A stretch of 64,000 nt of DNA, taken from the NCBI RefSeq assembly GCF_003121295.1, contig NZ_PHNC01000006.1, positions 310,001 to 374,000 on the forward strand, read 5' to 3'. Made by a program: the position numbers and the translations under genes. Under the pieces are notes generated by a model. That model saw only the letters and a list, made by a program, of their open reading frames with translations, was not told the origin of the DNA and searched no databases. Below are positions 63,034 through 64,000 of the stretch, in pieces. How positions within the stretch are numbered: position 1 is the first letter of the stretch; each line of letters opens with the position of its first letter. The stretch is from Streptomyces orinoci. GTDB lineage: Bacteria > Actinomycetota > Actinomycetes > Streptomycetales > Streptomycetaceae.

Positions 63034-63660
63034 CTAGACCTCCCCGTATGCCTCCCCGCCCCGCTCGAACTCCGCGGTCCCGGCGGTGACATCGGCCAGC
63101 CATGCCCGGAAGGCGTCAACCTCCGCATCGGGCAGCCCGATCTCCATGCGCACCCGGTCCCCATAGGTGACCTCGCGCACCGTGCGGCCGGCCGCCCGCA
63201 GTTCGTTCTCCAGCTTTCCGGCCCGCTGGTGGTCGATGACGACCGTGCCCAGCCGGTAGCGGCGGCGGGTCACCGTGCCCAGCGCGTCCAGCGCCTCGCC
63301 GACCGCCCCGCCATAGGCGCGGATCAGCCCGCCCGCGCCGAGTTTGATCCCGCCGAAGTAGCGGGTGACCACGGCGACCACATAGCGCATCTCCCGGCGC
63401 AACAGCATCTGCAGCATGGGCACCCCAGCGGTGCCGCCCGGCTCACCGTCGTCACTGGCCTTCTGTACGGAGCCGTCGGCGCCCAGGACATAGGCGAAGC
63501 AGTGGTGCCGGGCGGTGGGGTGTTCTTTGCGGACGCGGGCGATGAAGGACTGGGCCTCCTCCTCGGTCGCGGCGGGCGCCAGCGCGCAGATGAAGCGCGA
63601 CTTGTTGATCTCGATCTCATGCACGCCCTGGCGCGCGACCGTGCGGTATTCGTCCTGCAT
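63034..63660 (-). CDS. YigZ/IMPACT-family protein (UPF0029)
   Basis: The 208-residue protein has the IMPACT N-terminal domain (YRTVARQGVHEIEINKSRFICALAP, HPTARHHCFAYVLG, SDDGEPGGTAGVPMLQML) and the second DUF1949 domain (GTVVIDHQRAGKLENELR). Homologues bind nucleic acid and their role in bacteria is not settled. It stands alone, divergent from the CoA-binding gene. Confidence 0.93.
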   Translation of the reverse strand: MQDEYRTVARQGVHEIEINKSRFICALAPAATEEEAQSFIARVRKEHPTARHHCFAYVLGADGSVQKASDDGEPGGTAGVPMLQMLLRREMRYVVAVVTRYFGGIKLGAGGLIRAYGGAVGEALDALGTVTRRRYRLGTVVIDHQRAGKLENELRAAGRTVREVTYGDRVRMEIGLPDAEVDAFRAWLADVTAGTAEFERGGEAYGEV

Positions 63661-63748
63661 TCCGCAAGCCTAATTGCTCGGCGCCAGCCCTTTGAGTGAG
63701 TAGGGGCGGGCTGGGGAATGGTCCGGCGGGCGCGGCCGTTGAGCGGGC

Positions 63749-64000
63749 ATGTACGCGGAACCGGGGATCATCCGGAAGATCATCGAGGAGGCCGGGGACA
63801 CCTGGGCGGTGGTGGGCCTGTCGGCCAATGAGCGCCGCCCCGCCTTCGGAGTCGCCCGCACCCTCCAGCGGTACGGCAAGCGGATCGTGCCGGTCCACCC
63901 CAGGGCGGAGACGGTGCATGGCGAGCGGGGTTATGCCTCACTGGCCGAGGTGCCCTTCCCCGTCGATGTGGTGGACGTCTTTGTCCGCTCGGAGCTGGCG
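63749..64000 (+). CDS. CoA-binding domain protein (N-terminal part, cut by window end)
   Basis: The 84 visible residues give a CoA-binding Rossmann domain of YccU type: TWAVVGLSANERRPAFGVARTLQRYGKRIVPVHPRAE ... FPVDVVDVFVRSELA. It probably needs only about 50 more residues to be complete. ATG 63749 is the first plausible start; the ribosome site is weak (GAGCGGG). Confidence 0.85.
   Translation, partial: MYAEPGIIRKIIEEAGDTWAVVGLSANERRPAFGVARTLQRYGKRIVPVHPRAETVHGERGYASLAEVPFPVDVVDVFVRSELA

Overview
This window looks like a chromosomal segment of a Streptomyces or close relative. Base composition is strongly GC-rich, codon third positions are almost always G or C, GTG and TTG starts are common, and several genes are Streptomyces hallmarks: a short chaplin, a subtilisin-inhibitor-like protein, the MurT/GatD pair, an ECF41-type sigma factor, a tripeptidyl-aminopeptidase-like secreted hydrolase and a c-di-AMP (ydaO-type) leader before an NlpC/P60 wall hydrolase. 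No rRNA, tRNA or CRISPR array was seen.

Left edge (1-5.5 kb): a type II thioesterase (cut by the window start) and a Tat-exported cholesterol oxidase on the minus strand, a pairing known from polyene macrolide clusters. A TnpB-only IS200/IS605-type element sits just upstream of the cholesterol oxidase. Next come an acyl-CoA dehydrogenase and a divergent TetR regulator sharing a palindromic operator.

5.5-13.9 kb: peptide deformylase, murT-gatD (lipid II amidation), 6-phosphofructokinase, a CtaG-like membrane protein, a 54-residue membrane protein, a protease inhibitor, then a bacterial-type poly(ADP-ribose) glycohydrolase immediately followed by a minimal RNA-ligase-like nucleotidyltransferase, a cysteine-free short chaplin and a sugar O-acetyltransferase.

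14-21 kb is accessory: a small unknown gene, two adjacent decayed minus-strand genes with frameshifts, a SRPBCC-MarR operon, a DUF3291 protein, an MDR oxidoreductase with divergent TetR, and an SDR with divergent MmyB-like regulator.

21-31.7 kb: the secreted TAP-like hydrolase, a complete ureABCFGD urease operon (no ureE) with a possible GlnR box, an orphan Phd/YefM antitoxin, a secreted ricin-type lectin, a tightly overlapping XRE / ImmA-IrrE peptidase / seven-TM MAB_1171c-like operon, and an extra ClpP co-transcribed with a 104-residue unknown.

31.7-45.4 kb: c-di-AMP riboswitch and NlpC/P60 hydrolase, an RsbW-like ATP-binding protein, biotin genes (bioF divergent from bioBAD), a methyltransferase and F420-type LLM oxidoreductase, two coupled CNNM/CBS membrane proteins, an SGNH hydrolase, purB and a Mug-type uracil-DNA glycosylase.

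45.4-64 kb: a TetR-GDSL hydrolase pair, ROK and GntR regulators facing each other, an ECF41 sigma factor, an alpha/beta hydrolase, a flavoprotein disulfide reductase, an ACT-like/GNAT fusion, a DUF885 protein, an ATP-grasp protein whose end is shifted at a seven-G run, a rhodanese, an Lrp/AsnC regulator, sbcD-sbcC, a YigZ/IMPACT protein and the start of a CoA-binding protein cut by the window end.

The strongest leads for new biology are the XRE-ImmA-MAB_1171c operon (28.7-30.7 kb), the PARG plus RNA-ligase pair (11.4-12.8 kb), the TnpB element with its predicted guide RNA, and the ClpP operon with its perfect palindromic operator.
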